Assembly: GCA_032433765.1 (NCBI GenBank)
Contig: JAVIAB010000160.1
Location: forward strand, 19,108,049-19,172,048
Reading direction: 5' to 3'
DNA length: 64,000 nt
DNA from: Megaustenia siamemsis
Lineage: Eukaryota; Mollusca; Gastropoda; Stylommatophora; Ariophantidae
A program made the translations under genes and the position numbers. Below are positions 61,246 to 64,000 of the stretch, in pieces (positions within the stretch are counted from its first letter, which is position 1; each line of letters begins with the position of its first letter). The notes below the pieces were generated by a model. It did not search any database and was not told where the DNA came from. It worked only from the letters and a program-made list of their open reading frames with translations.

Positions 61246-64000
61246 GAGGAGACAATAAATTATAGAAAGTTATAGGAGACAATAAATTATAGAAAGTTAT
61301 AGGAGACAATAAATTATAGAAAGTTATCTATCTATCTATCTATTGACCTTTCGAGCCGTAACCGGCCCATAGGGCGTAGACCAAGATACACCTTCTCCTA
61401 TATGAATTTTTTGTTCTAGCAGTTTTCTTTTAAAGATATTTTATCAAATCTCGCCATCTGTCTCTGTTCTGTGCAAGCAGTTCTATCTCATTGAGGGAGC
61501 CGATTAGAAAGTTATAGGAGACAATAAATTATAGAAAGTTATAGGAGACAATAATTTATAGAAAGTTATAGGAGACAATAAATTATAGAAAGTTATAGGA
61601 GACAATAAATTATAGAAAATTATAGGAGACAATAATTTATAGAAAGTTATAGGAGACAATAAATTATAGAAAGTTATAGGAGACAATAAATTATAGAAAG
61701 TTATAGGAGACAATAAATTATAGAAAGTTAGAGGAGGCAGTAAATTATAGAATGTTATAGGAGACAATAAATTATAGAAAGTTAGAGGAGGCAGTAAATT
61801 ATAGAAAGTTATAGAAGACATTAAATTATAGAAAGTTAGATAAGACAATAAATTATAGAGAGTTATAGGAGACAATAAATTATAGAAAGTTATAGGAGAC
61901 AATAAATTATAGAAAGTTATAGGAGACAATAAATTATAGAAAATTATAGGAGACAATAAATTATAGAAAGTTATAGGAGACAATAAATTATAGAAAGTTA
62001 TAGGAGACATTAAATTATAGAAAGTTAGATAAGACAATAAATTATAGAGAGTTATAGGAGACAATAAATTATAGAAAGTTATAGGAGACAATAAACTATA
62101 GAAAGTTATAGGAGACAATAAATTATAGAAAGTTATAGGAGACATTTAATTATAGAAAGTTAGAAAAGACAGTAAATTATAGAAAGTTAGAATAGCCCCT
62201 AAATTATAGAAAGTTAGAGTAGACAGTAAATTATAGAAAGTTAGATTAGACAGTAAATTATAGAAAGTTAGATTAGACAGTAAATTATAGAAAGTTAGAG
62301 TAGACAGTAAATTATAGAAAGTTAGAATAGACAGTAAATTATAGAAAGTTAGAGTAGACAGTAAATTATAGAAAGTTAGAGAAGACAGTAAATTATAGAA
62401 AGTTAGAGAAGACACTGAATTATAGAAAGTTAGAGTAGACAGTAAATTATAGAAAGTTAGAGAAGACAGTAAATTATAGAAAGTTAGAGAAGACACTGAA
62501 TTATAGAAAGTTAGAGTAGACAGTAAATTATAGAAAGTTAGAGAAGACAGTAAATTGTAGAAAGTTAGAGAAGACAGTAAATTATAGAAAGTTAGAGTAG
62601 ACAGTAAATTATAGAAAGTTAGAGTAGACAGTAAATTATAGAAAGTTAGAGTAGACAGTAAATTATAGAAAGTTAGAGTAGACAGTAAATTATAGAAAGT
62701 TAGAGTAGACAGTAAATTATAGAAAGTTAGAGTAGACAGTAAATTATAGAAAGTTAGAGTAGACAGTAAATTATAGAAAGTTAGAGAAGACAGTAAATTA
62801 TAGAAAGTTAGAGTAGACAGTAAATTATAGAAAGTTAGAGAAGACAGTAAATTATAGAAAGTTAGAGAAGACAGTAAATTGTAGAAAGTTAGAGAAGACA
62901 GTAAATTATAGAAAGTTAGAGAAGACAGTAAATTATAGAAAGTTAGAGAAGACAGTAAATTTAAGAAAGTTAGAGAAGACAGTAAATTATAGAAAGTTAG
63001 AGAAGACAGTAAATTGTAGAAAGTTAGAGAACACAGTAAATTGTAGAAAGTTAGAGAAGACAGTAAATTATAGAAAGTTAGAGAAGACAGTAAATTATAG
63101 AAAGTTAGAGAAGACAGTAAATTATAGAAAGTTAGAGAAGACTGTAAATTATAGAAAGTTAGAGAAGACAGTAAATTATAGAAAGTTAGAGAAGACAGTA
63201 AATTATAGAAAGTTAGAGAAGACAGTAAATTATAGAAAGTTAGAGAAGACAGTAAATTATAGAAAGTTAGAGAAGACAGTAAATTGTAGAAAGTTAGAGA
63301 AGACAGTAAATTGTAGAAAGTTAGAGAAGACAGTAAATTATAGAAAGTTAAAGAAGACAGTAAATTGTAGAAAGTTAGAGAAGACAGTAAATTGTAGAAA
63401 GTTAGAGAAGACAGTAAATTATAGAAAGTTAGAGTAGACAGTAAATTGTAGAAAGTTAGAGTAGACAGTAAATTGTAGAAAGTTAGTGAAGACAGTAAAT
63501 TGTAGAAAGTTAGAGAAGACAGTAAATTATAGAAAGTTAGAGAAGACAGTAAATTATAGAAAGTTAGAGAAGACAGTAAATTGTAGACAGTTAGAGAAGA
63601 CAGTAAATTATAGAAAGTTTGAGAAGACAGTAAATTGTAGAAAGTTAGAGAACACAGTAAATTGTAGAAAGTTAGAGTAGACAGTAAATTATAGAAAGTT
63701 AGAGAAGACAGTAAATTATAGAAAGTTAGAGAAGACAGTAAATTTAAGAAAGTTAGAGAAGACAGTAAATTATAGAAAGTTAAAGAAGACAGTAAATTGT
63801 AGAAAGTTAGAGAACACAGTAAATTGTAGAAAGTTAGAGTAGACAGTAAATTATAGAAAGTTAGAGAAGACAGTAAATTATAGAAAGTTAGAGAAGACAG
63901 TAAATTATAGAAAGTTAGAGAAGACAGTAAATTATAGAAAGTTAGAGAAGACAGTAAATTATAGAAAGTTAGAGAAGACAGTAAATTATAGAAAGTTAGA
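61243..64000. repeat. 27-bp satellite, right part, runs off the window
   Basis: About 95 units. From 61243 to about 62155 the unit is gacaataaattatagaaagt plus tatagga; from about 62160 on it is gacagtaaattatagaaagt plus tagagaa or tagagta. Scattered tgtaga units occur at the right. A LINE piece interrupts it at 61326-61503. Frames with 9-residue periods (213 residues on the minus strand) are artefacts. Confidence 0.97.
61326..61503 (-). mobile_element. LINE-J 3' fragment inserted in the satellite
   Basis: On the minus strand it encodes A-Q-N-R-D-R-W-R-D-L-I-K-Y-L, then after a frame change L-V-Y-A-L-W-A-G-Y-G-S-K-G-Q-stop, and ends in a (TAGA)n tail. The A-x-x-R-x-R-W-R-x-L segment and simple-repeat tail fit a LINE 3' end. 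The satellite continues on both sides in phase (gaaagttat | tagaaagttat). Confidence 0.6.

Overview
The window reads as repeat-dominated intergenic or pericentromeric-like DNA from an invertebrate animal. No intact host gene could be identified. The evidence for an animal is many 5'-truncated non-LTR retrotransposon (LINE) pieces with target-site duplications, several tRNA-derived SINE families with A and B boxes, and long micro-, mini- and satellite arrays in AT-rich DNA. A mollusc or other lophotrochozoan seems plausible from the style of the LINEs, but that is only an impression. There are no operons, ribosome binding sites or prokaryotic genes. Family labels used here (LINE-A1, A2, B to J; SINE1 to SINE6; element X) are local to this annotation.

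Layout. 0-8 kb: LINE-A, G and H pieces, SINE1 copies, element X, and arrays grown inside LINE sequence. 8-20 kb: 52-bp, 58-bp, 39/42-bp and other arrays; the longest LINE-A1 copy (11.8-13.8 kb), which split an older 24-bp array; a SINE1 dimer at 10.9 kb. 20-31 kb: LINE-C and LINE-B copies (the 21.4 kb copy has exact 12-bp target-site duplications), a 45-bp array, SINE1 and SINE4, element X copy B and nested SINE/LINE insertions. 31-42 kb: pentamer array, LINE-D/E/B remnants, a SINE1 whose tRNA-like head is repeated eight times, a SINE nested in a SINE, a 30-bp array, SINE2, LINE-C ends and an RNase H-bearing LINE-I remnant. 42-52 kb: ACTC repeats, a 2.4-kb 21-bp array with about 520-bp higher-order structure, a TG-rich tract, a 13-bp array, an inverted-repeat hairpin beside hammerhead-like motifs, a 64-bp array of tRNA-like heads, and a CTTCTTCCTC tract beside LINE-C. 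52-64 kb: LINE-C, LINE-B, SINE3, a large degenerate LINE-A1 copy carrying a nested element X, 48-bp and 28-bp arrays, and a 27-bp array that runs off the window end and holds an internally deleted LINE-B.

The unifying picture is that tandem arrays repeatedly arise inside, or at the ends of, transposable elements. Three arrays are amplifications of tRNA-like SINE heads, two are in-register expansions in LINE reading frames, and several start at LINE 3' ends. Two further items deserve attention: element X, an unrecognised repeat with a conserved C-x-x-C open frame, and a dispersed repeat with a hammerhead-ribozyme-like core.
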